Part shown: positions 55,351 through 64,000 of the stretch, piece by piece | How the letters are laid out: each line of letters starts with the position of its first letter | Numbering within the stretch: the stretch's first letter is position 1 | Assembly (NCBI GenBank): GCA_039090855.1 | Contig: CM077013.1 | Coordinates: forward strand, 136,235,240 to 136,299,239 | Source of the DNA: Macrothele yani | Taxonomy: Eukaryota > Arthropoda > Arachnida > Araneae > Macrothelidae | Length of the DNA stretch: 64,000 nucleotides | Direction: 5' to 3' | Made by a program: the position numbers and the translations under genes | The notes under the pieces: model-generated | Databases searched by the model: none | The model's input: only the letters and a program-made list of their open reading frames with translations | Told to the model about the DNA's origin: nothing

Positions 55351-56295
55351 CTTGCATACTAGATGTAAAGAATACGTGCGAAGTGTTAACCAGGACATGC
55401 AGAATACAACCCCCGCCAGAGAAGTTATGCATTGTTCGGCCACTTCTCAATACAATGGTATTACGTAGAAGAATTGTCCCTTACACGAACTTTAAAGAGA
55501 CGTCCATCAGGGAAGTATTCGAAATCCTTTCCAGCAACTAGCAAGCTAGCATACAATGACATTGATCTCTATCGAACTACCGATGGTTGTGCATGCGTTA
55601 TTAAATGATAAAAACACATCGCGACACACCGTATAATTGCGCGATAATAACTCACGTAATACTGCTGGTGATGACCCATGTTATTTTCAAAACAGCCATC
55701 TTTGTTCCTTACGTCCTCTAATTCCCTGCATTTTATGTCAACATTGCCTTGAAAAAGCTTCCCAATGGAGTGTGAAAGCTTGGCGAATCTTTATGTCTAT
55801 CACCACGAAAATAAACGAAATCGCTACGCTATAAACGTTCTTTGAGTATAAAAATACGTTACTTCCCTATTCAGCAAAAGTAGGTATTATTTCTCTATTA
55901 TTCCCACTCCAATACGTTTCCCAATGGAATTAAGGTGAAAACTTTCTTGTTAAGCTCAAACTGAGCGGTCAGCACCCGTAAGGGTAAACCTCCATTTCAA
56001 AGGAGATATTTACCCTAGAAAGTTGTGTAGTAACCAAAACCAAAACCACGACGTAGTAGCGGTGATTTTAGACTTGTATGTATCCAAACTTTGCCCTGAT
56101 CATGACACGTCTAAAGGGAACTGCTATGTTTAGTCACTGATCATAAAACGGTGATAGGGAATTTTTAGTAACGGTTACCTGATTTTTGACCTATATTTAG
56201 TGCACGCTATGTGCTTTCCTTTAAACGCTTGGTAAAGCACAGAACCGAAAATACTAATTAAATTATATAACTTCAACTTCCAAAAAAAAAAAAAA
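55351..56295. other. Unassigned, with half of a foldback relative
   Basis: 55745-55830 (CCTTGAAAAAGCTTCCCAAT, GGAGTGTGAAAGCT...) resembles the right arm of the foldback at 43411-43749. Otherwise nothing recognised. A-run at about 56281-56294 before the LINE fragment. Confidence 0.45.
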
Positions 56296-56893
56296 CAGAA
56301 ATGATGGGTTCTCAAGAGAGTCCCACATGGCTGTGTATGAAAGTGTAATTTTTCCTACTCTGATGTATGGCAGTGAAACCTGGATACTACAAAAGAAACA
56401 TACAAGTCGTTTGTGTGCTGGAGAAATGCGTTACTTACGGGGGGTTTGTGTCAAGACACGTTCTGATTGTGTGAGGAATGAAAATGTGTTGCAGTTGTGT
56501 ATGTGAAGCAAAATGTTGTTAGCAAGGTGGAGACTAATGTACTTTGGTGGTTTGGCCATGTTAAAAGAATGTGTGATGAGATGCTCACTAAGAAAATCTT
56601 TTTAGCCCAAGTGGAAGGAAGGAAAGACAGAGGAAGGCCCAGGAAATCATGGGAGGATCAGATTTAGGAGTGTCTGCATGAGAAAAGATTATGAGTATGA
56701 AGTATAGAAGATCTTGTGTACGGCGTGTGATGGATGTCAGTGAAGCCCGAGTTGTATGTCAAGATCGCTGTTAATGGAGAAGTTGGATACGGTAACCGTA
56801 AGTAAATATTAACTGGTAGTTTGTATTTCTTTGTAGAGCTAACCTCTGAATCTCAGTGAACAGCTTAGTGATATGTATGTATGTATGTATGTA
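56296..56893 (+). pseudogene. Third LINE family, 3' fragment
   Basis: Plus-strand relative of the LINE at 45279-50230: MAVYESVIFPTLMYGSETWI, LQKKHTSRLCAGEMRYLRGV, KTRSDCVRNENVLQLCM then a stop and shifts. Its 3' UTR (GTAGAGCTAACCTCTGAATC, TCAGTGAACAGCTTAG) matches that element's tail. It ends in (ATGT)n at 56873-56893, presumably its microsatellite tail. Confidence 0.85.
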
Positions 56894-58056
56894 ACTTCCA
56901 AACAAACCAAGCTAAGACTGTATTTTCGTTTATGGAAATCCAACTTTCTTGTTGGGTCTCTAAGATGTCTAACTGAATAAACGCTGTCCACAAGTGACTC
57001 CTCTTTTTTGCCTTTGACCGCAATAATTTGAAAAACAGCTAATGAAGCACACATCTAATTATAGAATATTTTAACTTGTTCACTCAGCAGGGAATAAAGT
57101 ACTCGTGTCATCGTACTGTAATTTTTTTCTAACCAGTGGGACAGATAAAGTATTAGTAGTTAAGTAGCCCTCTTTTACTTGGGCTTCTTTCTGAGGGTCA
57201 TATTTGGAAGAGAGCATTTCAGCTATTTGTAAGAAAAAGATATGATATTATTGCTGAGTAAATGTTGTTGAAAAAAAAATAAGGAGGAACATTTGCGTAA
57301 TTCTTTGAATAATCAGGCGCGCCTGCGTCTTCTGTAATTTCCTTTGAACTTTACTACCTATTAAGGAAATCATTAATTGCTCATTAAAGCAATTAATACG
57401 TCATTCGTCTTAATATAATTTGCCACAAGGAAGTAAAATAATTTCCCAGATTGCAAGGAGGAAGAAAATCTAAGTTTTCCCATTGTCGTCATGAGGTTGT
57501 TTCACTTTGAACGAAAGTAGGTGTTCTTCCCGTTCTGCATTTGCGGCTTACGGTAAGTCATGCATTTCGAATGTTTAATTACAATTAAATCCTTGCTTCA
57601 AATCGAATGTTATTTTAAAGTGCCACTACTGTGTTCAGTCTCCGGAATAGAGACTTCCCGTTTTAGTTTCTTAATCTTTTATACTTCAAAGCAGTGTTAA
57701 ACGTTTTGTTGCATTTTAGTGAAATTGTTGGCGTCAGCAGTAAGATGCAATGCTGAATGAGTGTTGTCGAACTTTTTATAACTAGTACTCATAGGAGTTC
57801 TTCCGGGAAAGGGTAATAATTGGTGATATATTTGCCATATTCCCTTCTTCCAGTCTGAAGTTGACCACATTACACTTGCTCACTTCTAGTCATGTAAATC
57901 ATAAAAGAGTTAGCTTCGTTCCCCGTAAGCCGTGAATTACCCCATTAAGTATAAAAACATAGATGCAATCATTTTTGAGTTATAAAAAGAACAGATTATA
58001 TCACCGTGGCATTCAGGATACTTTAAGGCTAACATTTCCTAATAACTTCAGAAGCT
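56894..58056. other. Unassigned spacer
   Basis: No gene or repeat recognised in this 1.1 kb. Confidence 0.4.
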
Positions 58057-58480
58057 GTGACGTACTACAGAGGTGAAAATATGTGTCAAGACGACAAATC
58101 TGCAGCGAGACATTCTGTCTGCGTAGCTCAGTTGGGAGAGCAACTTACTCCGGAGTCAGGGGACACGGATAAACTTGCGTTTTCACATTGGCACCCGATT
58201 GTGGAAAATGGATCCACTGGGCTTTGGGTTCTTCGAAAAATGTGTAATGTTTGTTAAACACATTATTTAGAATTAATGAAAAATCCCTACTTCGCTTCAA
58301 AGACAGAGAAAAAAAATTAAGAGGGAGATGTTGTGACGTACTACAGAGGTGAAAACATGTGTCAAGACGGCAAATCTGCTGCGAGACATTCTGTTTACGT
58401 AGCTCAGTTGGGAGAGCGACTTACTCCGGAGTGAGGGGACACGGCTTCCATGACCGTCGCAGACAAACTTGTATTTTCAC
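58057..58480 (+). repeat. Two dispersed relatives of the 109-bp satellite with tRNA-like heads
   Basis: 58057-58215 and 58333-58480 both start GTGACGTACTACAGAGGTGA and continue TGTGTCAAGACG.CAAATCTG, GAGACATTCTGT, then the tRNA-like GTAGCTCAGTTGGGAGAGC and ACTTACTCCGGAGT, then ..AAACTTG.ATTTTCAC. These are the blocks of the minus-strand satellite at 8700-9895 in the same order, plus a tRNA-derived body. They are probably SINE copies related to the satellite's source. Confidence 0.8.
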
Positions 58481-59115
58481 AAAGCAATTTGCACACATTT
58501 ACTCAGGTTGCGTTAATGTTTAGTAATAAAAATATTTATATCTCTTAAATCACGGATTTGTGGCATCCTGAAGATCTTTATTAGCCCATGGAATATATTT
58601 TACATTTGGAGGATTTAATGAACGCTGTGAGCAACTACTAAGGCTATAAGCAACTTCCCGGCCGTCCCGGTGGCGCAGAGATCAAAGCGATGGCTCACAC
58701 GCCTTTGTCAGAGAAGGGTGCGGGTTCAAATCCCGTGAGGCATAGATATTTTGTTTGTCTTACGGCACTGGATCTCTCCCTTCCCTGGAACCAGTGACCC
58801 TCAATTAGGGACGGGTGACTGCTTATATCCCATTGAGTTGCTCATGGTGGTCGTTAAAACTTAACCTGCCCCTCTCCGAAAAGAAATTCACGTCCCTAAC
58901 TTGGGACTATTACTCCCAGGGAAGGTGGGGTGCACCCATTGTTAGCCCATGGAATGTATTTTATATTTGCAATGTTTAATGATCACTGTGAGCAACTACA
59001 AAGGCTATAAGCAACTGACCGTTCCTAACTTGGGACAATTACTTGCAAGACTTGAGCCCGTATCCATCCCGGACGAATGATCAGAGGCTAGCACCTGAAA
59101 CCATTCGGCCATTTA
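58481..59115. repeat. SINE cluster: nested and partial family 1 relatives
   Basis: A full + SINE (58660-58866: GTGGCGCAGAGATCAAAGCG, B box GGGTTCAAATCCC, family body) is inserted in a minus-strand relative seen at 58608-58659 (GCTGTGAGCAACTA) and 58883-58920 (CGTCCCTAACTTGGGAC). Another minus copy is at 58970-59115 (ACTGTGAGCAACTACAAAGG, GACGAATGATCAGAGGCTAG). Confidence 0.8.
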
Positions 59116-59168
59116 AAGCTGACTATTCCGGTTTTCCGCGTACAAGAGCTGCAAAAATGTATAGGACT

Positions 59169-59395
59169 TTTTTTCTTTTTTTTTTTTTTTTTGAGATTTA
59201 ACGACCACCGTGAGCAACTCAATGGGCTATAAGCAGTCGCCCGTCCCTAATTTAGGGTCACTTATTCCAGGGAAGGGAGAGAGTCAGTGCCGTAAGACAA
59301 ACACAACATCCATGCCTCACCGGGATTCGAACCCGGACCCCTTCTGACGAATGATCAGAGGCCAACGCCTTAGACCACTGCGCCACCGGGGCGGC
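59169..59395 (-). mobile_element. tRNA-derived SINE family 1 with 13-bp target duplication
   Basis: AATGTATAGGACT flanks it at 59156-59168 and 59396-59408. T-run at left (A-tail of the minus-strand SINE), intact A-box-like GTGGCGCAGTGGTCTAAGGC and B box GGGTTCGAATCCC. The cleanest SINE copy in the window. Confidence 0.96.
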
Positions 59396-59705
59396 AATGT
59401 ATAGGACTGTGCAGAATTTCTAAAGACTAATATCAATAGTACTTTCATGATAATTTTTTGGTTCAATTTCTTATTTCTTTAGAAATTCAATACTTTCCTT
59501 GTTCTTCACGGATGTGTTTTTGCACTGTTACTATCTGACATAACGAATTCTTTTCGATGAACTGTACCAGCTCTTGGCCTCTTCGTTTTTATACATCAGA
59601 CACATGACGTAATGCTGGCAGGCAGTTTCAACATCCATGCGTCATTGCATCTTATTTGGGCATTGAACAGATTGAGTACTTAACGGGGTGAATTTGTGTT
59701 ATGTC
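59396..59705. other. Unassigned spacer
   Basis: Nothing recognised. Confidence 0.4.
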
Positions 59706-60190
59706 TTGTGACGTGCCTGCGTCGCAGGACGCACATGAGATAAAGGCAGATAGCAATGAGAGCACATGTCCGTCAGTTGGGAGAGCGGTTTACTCCGGCG
59801 TGGACAAGCTTGTGTTTTCACACTGGTGCCCGAACTTCAAGGATGACCTGGCCGTTACGTTTCTCGCAATGATGTGATGTTCTTTCCACACCGCGAGATA
59901 GAAAAAATAAGAGAATCCCTTCTTCAGCGCTTCGAAAAATAAATGTGTGTGATGTTACGTTCCACACACCAAATTGACTGGGATTTCTCAAATGCACGTT
60001 CTTCATGGGATGACTGCCTACAGCGACACATGGTTCTGGTTGACCCGTGGGGGTGACATGCCTGCGCCGCAGGACGCACATGAATAAAGGCAGATAGCAA
60101 TGAGAGCACATGTCAGCGTAGCTCAGTTGGGAGAACGACTTGCTCCGGAGTGAGGAGACCCGGTTTCGATGCCCATCGTGGACAAAAATG
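59706..60190 (+). repeat. Duplicated 60-bp block, each followed by a tRNA-like head
   Basis: CCTGCGYCGCAGGACGCACA then AAAGGCAGATAGCAATGAGA is found at about 59716 and 60060. The first leads into TCAGTTGGGAGAGCGGTTTA and CTCCGG. The second leads into GTAGCTCAGTTGGGAGAACG, CTTGCTCCGGAGTGAGGAGA, and a B-box-like GGTTTCGATGCCC. The second resembles a whole tRNA, but the acceptor arms match at only about 5 of 7 pairs, so I read it as SINE-derived. Confidence 0.7.
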
Positions 60191-60994
60191 ACGGAGATAT
60201 TTACTCATAAAAAACAAGTGACACGTCATTTATCTAAAAACCTCACTATCGTACTGCCTTGTATTTAGAGTAACGTACCTCAAAAGGTATTAACTGAATA
60301 ACTGCTGTTTCACTGAAGTTATCCAGATGATTTCCAAGATGGATTTCGGTAAACACTGTAAACGGGTAATGTCTCAAGTTACGCTATGTGGAGATAAAGG
60401 TTTAAATTGCCAAATAATTTAAATATTTATGTGTTTAAATATGCCTAACTATGAATTTCTGCCAATGTTCGTGATAAACACAGTGAACGTATCGTAATCT
60501 ACAGTTATCCCAAAACGACCAGAGAACGAATCAACATGATAAGGAGCCGTCCATAACGTACGTCTGTGTTTTTTTTACTATTTTTAGACTCCCCCTCCCC
60601 CATGTCACATTTACCGATTGTTGACACCCCTCCCCCTAAAAAGTACGTCCTAATTCCCGCAACCCCCTTTATTTTTGACGACTGCTTTTTGAAGTCCGTT
60701 GAGAAACAGAAAGAAAACATGTATTTAAAAGAATCTTCCATACATTTTACTCGTTTGCTTCGGAAAATATTTATTATTTAGGCATTAATTTATTCCATAA
60801 TTCTATCCGAACTTCATCATTCTGGAATAAAGATCTACAAATGAACGCACGCATTCAAGGTTGCAAAACTCTCGATTATACCATCTACAAAACACGATAG
60901 ATTTGGTAGTACAAATACGAGAACTTAATATTAATATTCTGATTTAGCTAAATATCATCAGATATCTAAAATATTTCATACCTTTTTTTAACGA
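60191..60994. other. Unassigned spacer with a C-rich tract
   Basis: C-rich pyrimidine stretches at 60591-60670. The reading frames there carry no motif. Confidence 0.4.
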
Positions 60995-62150
60995 CACTGC
61001 TGGCCACCCAAAATGCAACACCAAGAAGGAAACATCCGATTGGCCTGAAATTCGCAGCATGCGTCGTCCGCGACAGGACCTGCAAATGATTAGCATTGCA
61101 GGGCATATGCAAATCATGTTCATGTGCGCCAGGCACGCCACCGAGAAGCGCTATAAGAAGGGTGCACAGAAGGCCGGGTGTAAGTAGTGGAAGTGTGTTG
61201 TGCCGCCGGACCTGTGCGTGGGAAGCTTCCTGATGCCTCGCCGCAGAATACGGCAGTTATTCCAGCACGTTTCGGAGTTCGACAGAGGACGAATAGTGGC
61301 TTATCGCGACAGCGGTTTATCGTACCGAGACATCGGTGCCCGTGTGGGACGACATCCAGTCACAGTGAGGCGAGTATGGATTCGGTGGGTGCAGGAGGGA
61401 CGGACGGACCAGACGTGAGTGATTGCCGCAGCCGCGGCACACCACCGAACGAGAGGACCGGCATGTTGTGCGGCGGGCGTTGATGGCTCGCACCGCCACA
61501 TCACGAAAGTTAGCGCAGGAATTAGGGTATGTTGCGCAACAACCTGTGTCAGCACGTACCGTTTGACTTGGTCTGCAGGAGCAGGAACTTGTCGCACGGC
61601 ACCCATTGCTCCGATTACCATTGACGTTATACCACCGGCGAGTGCGGCGGCAGTGGGCCGTTGAACGCCGCACCTGGACTACGGAATGGCACGACATTGT
61701 CTTCTCCGACGAATAACGCTTCTGCCTGCAACACCACGATGGTCGGATCCGCTTGTGGCGGCACCGCGGCGAGAGACTGTATGACGCCTGCATTATGTAT
61801 CGCCATACCGGTCCGTCGCTTGGCGTTATAGTTTGGGGCGCAATTGGATATGACACTCGCAACCCTCTGGTACACATCACCGGTACACTCAACAGCCGCC
61901 GCTACATCTCCGACGTTTTGGAGTCTGTAGCCCTCCCTTACCTGCAGAACCTGCCAGCGGCCACGTTTCAACAGGACAATGCGCGCCCGCACGTGGCACG
62001 AATCGTGCAATAATTCTTCACGGCCCACTAGGTGTCACTGCTGCCGTGGCTCGCCTGTTCTCCCGATATGTCGCCCATCGAACACGTTGGTACGGTTGTC
62101 AGGAAACACCCCCTTCTCCCCTGTAGTCTCGGACGTACTTTATGGACGGC
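60995..62150 (+). pseudogene. Tc1-like element and transposase relic
   Basis: Left end CACTGCTGGCCACCCAAAAT then GCAACACCAAGAAGG, similar to the terminus at 30853. Transposase from ATG 61233: FQHVSEFDRGRIVAYRDSGL, YRDIGARVGRHPVTVRRVW (HTH), a stop at 61416, and shifted pieces. Then VFSDE with a stop before RFCLQHHDGRIRLWRHRGER, GVIVWGAIGYDTRNPLVHI, NSRRYISDVLESVALPYL, FQQDNARPHVARIVQ (second Asp), CSPDMSPIEHVG (third Glu). All three catalytic residues are visible, but in a frame broken by several stops and shifts. The right terminus is not identified. Confidence 0.85.
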
Positions 62151-62327
62151 CCCTAATTACTGAAACGACCAGAGAAACAATCCACATGACATTTGATGAC
62201 CATTATTATGTCCGCCCCTGTATATAACTTATATATGGCACGAACAGTGTCCGAAAAGAATAGGAAAGTAACGGTTGGTCGTAGCAGTAAAGTGACAAAT
62301 GCAAAAAAATGCAGCAAACAAAAATGC
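62151..62327. other. Unassigned spacer
   Basis: Nothing recognised. Confidence 0.4.
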
Positions 62328-63041
62328 AAAGAAGTGGGATTAAAAACAACTTTCAGAAGACAAAACTGATGTACAATGCTTTTACAAGAAATAAAGATTT
62401 TCCGATTGATGGGGAAAACCTCCTGGTAACCGATGCATACCTACTTTTACCGTGGAAAACTGATATCAGGCAAAAGTCACATTGATGAGGAAATTAATCG
62501 GCATATAAAAATTGGCTGGAGAACTTTTGGAAAAAACAGTACAATTTTCAAGTGCAATATGCCATTATGTTTTAAAAGATAAGTGTTTAACCAATGCATC
62601 ACTTCCAGTGCTTACGTACGGAGCAGAGACATAGACCTTAACTAAAAAAGACACACAAATTCTGCAGACAACTGAAAGCAGCATGGATAGATGCAAGCTT
62701 GGTGTTGCCAGAAAAGATAAGATGAGGAACCTGTGGATAAGGAAAATGACAACAGTGAAAGACATCATGATCAGAGTAAAATCCCTGAAATGGCAATGGG
62801 CTGGTCATGTGGCCCGGAGAACTGGCCACCGATGGACAACCGAAATTTTAGACTGGATTCCAAGGGAGAGAAAAAGACCCAGAAGAAGTCTGCATGGGAG
62901 ATGGGTAGATGAAATTAGAAAACATACCGGAGTAACATGGAAGAGAGCGGCTCAAGAGAGACAGTTGAGGAAGATATTTAGGGAGACCTTCATCCAGCAG
63001 GGTATTGATAATAATAGTTTACAATGACGTTGATGATGATA
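62328..63041 (+). mobile_element. RTE LINE fragment E, more diverged
   Basis: Starts at AAGAAGTGGGATTAAAAACA (post-FADD region) and runs to the 3' tail GATGATGATATATATA. Frame 62683-63027 encodes [60 protein letters not shown]. Upstream parts are shifted. More diverged from copies A-C than those are from each other. Confidence 0.9.
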
Positions 63042-63046
63042 TATAT

Positions 63047-63803
63047 AATCATCATCATCATCATTGTCAATCATTATTTTTTTAATCGTTAAACACTGGG
63101 CAGACCTTCATCCACTGCTAGACGAAAGTCTCCTCTAGTTTCTTCCACAAGGGTCTGTTTTGAGTCAGTCTCCTCCGTGTCACTCCAGAATTTGATCCAC
63201 CCATCTCCAATGTGATCCTCTTCTGGGTCTTTCCCTATCCCTTGATTTCCAGTCTAAAATTTCGGTTGTCCATCGGTGGTCGATTTTTCTTCAATGTGTT
63301 CAGCTCATGGCCATTTTAGGGATTTTAATCTGATCTTGATGTCTTCCACTTTTGTTATTTTCTTTATCCACGAATTCCTCTTATTATCTTTCGTGGTTAC
63401 ACCAAGCATGCATCTCTCGATGCTTCTTGTAGTTGTCTGCCGTCTTTGTAAGCCTTCCTTATTTAAGGTCCATGTCTCTGCACCATACGTAAGGTCTGGA
63501 AAGACGCACTGATTAAACACTTTTCTTTTAAGACGTAATATAGCTCTTGAAAATTGTATCGTTTCTTCCGAAAACTCTCCGATCAAGTTTTATACGCCGA
63601 TTAATCTCTTCATTAGTGTGGCCCTCACTTCATAAATGTTGCCCATGGTAAATGTTGGTACCAGTTACCTCCAGCTTTTCCCATCAATCAATAAATCTTC
63701 ATTTCTTGAAAAAGCATTGTACATCTGTCTTGTTTTCTGAAAATTTATTTTTGGTCCCACTTCTTTATTCTTGTCAGGAAGTTCCTGGATCATACTCTGT
63801 AGT
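63047..63803 (-). mobile_element. RTE LINE fragment F, tail to tail with E
   Basis: Minus-strand RTE 3' part starting at the ATCATCATC tail only a few bases from the end of fragment E. A 50-bp duplicated/irregular stretch (63070-63120) sits near the tail. Frame 63305-63586 (-) encodes [34 protein letters not shown]..., MLGVTTKDNKRNSWIKKI. 5' truncated at the [10 protein letters not shown] region, same region as E. Confidence 0.9.
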
Positions 63804-64000
63804 ACGCGCGCGCGTGTTTGTGTGTGTGTCTGCAATACAGCGATTTACGTGTGTCGAAATCTATTTACGAATGTTGTCACTGATATCGATGTGATCAAAA
63901 AATGTACTGTATGAAGACCTAACTGCCCAGTAGCCAACATGATAAAGACGTAGAATCTGTTCGTAAGTTACCATGTAAATTTTTTCCCTGGCTGTTTTGA
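63804..64000. other. Unassigned, alternating purine-pyrimidine tract
   Basis: GTACGCGCGCGCGTGTTTGT then GTGTGTG at about 63801-63830 follows directly on the RTE fragment. Nothing else is recognised to the window end. Confidence 0.5.

Noticed and set aside
60115..60187. Genuine tRNA gene
   Set aside because: The A box and a D-arm-like part are good, but the B box has an extra base and the acceptor arms pair poorly. Related heads nearby are clearly parts of dispersed repeats.

Overview
This is a eukaryotic nuclear window, very probably from an arthropod with a large, repeat-rich genome. Evidence: introns longer than 10 kb with canonical GT/AG sites, an AATAAA polyadenylation signal, one spliced fatty-acid elongase gene, and dense Tc1/mariner, RTE-type LINE and tRNA-derived SINE content. 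Nothing prokaryotic is present (no operons, no ribosome binding sites). I cannot name the species; an arthropod, possibly a chelicerate, is inference only.

Host gene: the only convincing cellular gene is an ELOVL-family very-long-chain fatty acid elongase on the + strand. Its last three coding exons are at 16406-16511 (HxxHH histidine box), 27635-27771 and 37934-38284 (Asn/Gly-rich tail ending in a dilysine KKEV). The joins are phase-compatible, the 3' UTR carries AATAAA at 38509, and the two introns are about 11.1 and 10.2 kb. Upstream exons were not found in 1-16405.

Layout. 0-2.5 kb: a Tc1-like relic with a 24-bp minisatellite, then a complete but broken Tc1-like element carrying a 15-copy 46-bp palindromic array. 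3.5-8.4 kb: two RTE LINEs fused tail to tail in a TA run. 8.7-9.9 kb: a 109-bp satellite with tRNA-like motifs. 10.4-14.6 kb: a Tc1 relic, then a mosaic of palindromic repeats carrying ten DR1-type nuclear-receptor half-site pairs. 14.6-16.4 kb: SINE and degenerate repeats. First ELOVL intron (16.5-27.6 kb): an element with 301-bp terminal inverted repeats, a Tc1 relic split by a SINE, LINE pieces, SINEs and another Tc1 element with an insertion. Second intron (27.8-37.9 kb): a TTAA-flanked foldback, three Tc1-like elements, a transposase tail fragment, and a 14-monomer satellite in which each monomer carries a CTCF-like core. 38-64 kb: further dead Tc1/mariner elements (one nested in another), a near full-length RTE inserted in another LINE, foldbacks, SINE clusters, dispersed relatives of the 109-bp satellite, and a second tail-to-tail RTE pair.

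Every transposase or reverse transcriptase reading frame examined has visible damage (stops, frameshifts, lost catalytic residues or truncation). The most interesting signals are not genes: the CTCF-like satellite inside the elongase intron, the DR1-bearing repeats upstream of the elongase exons, the RTE tail-to-tail pairs, and the tRNA-like satellite.
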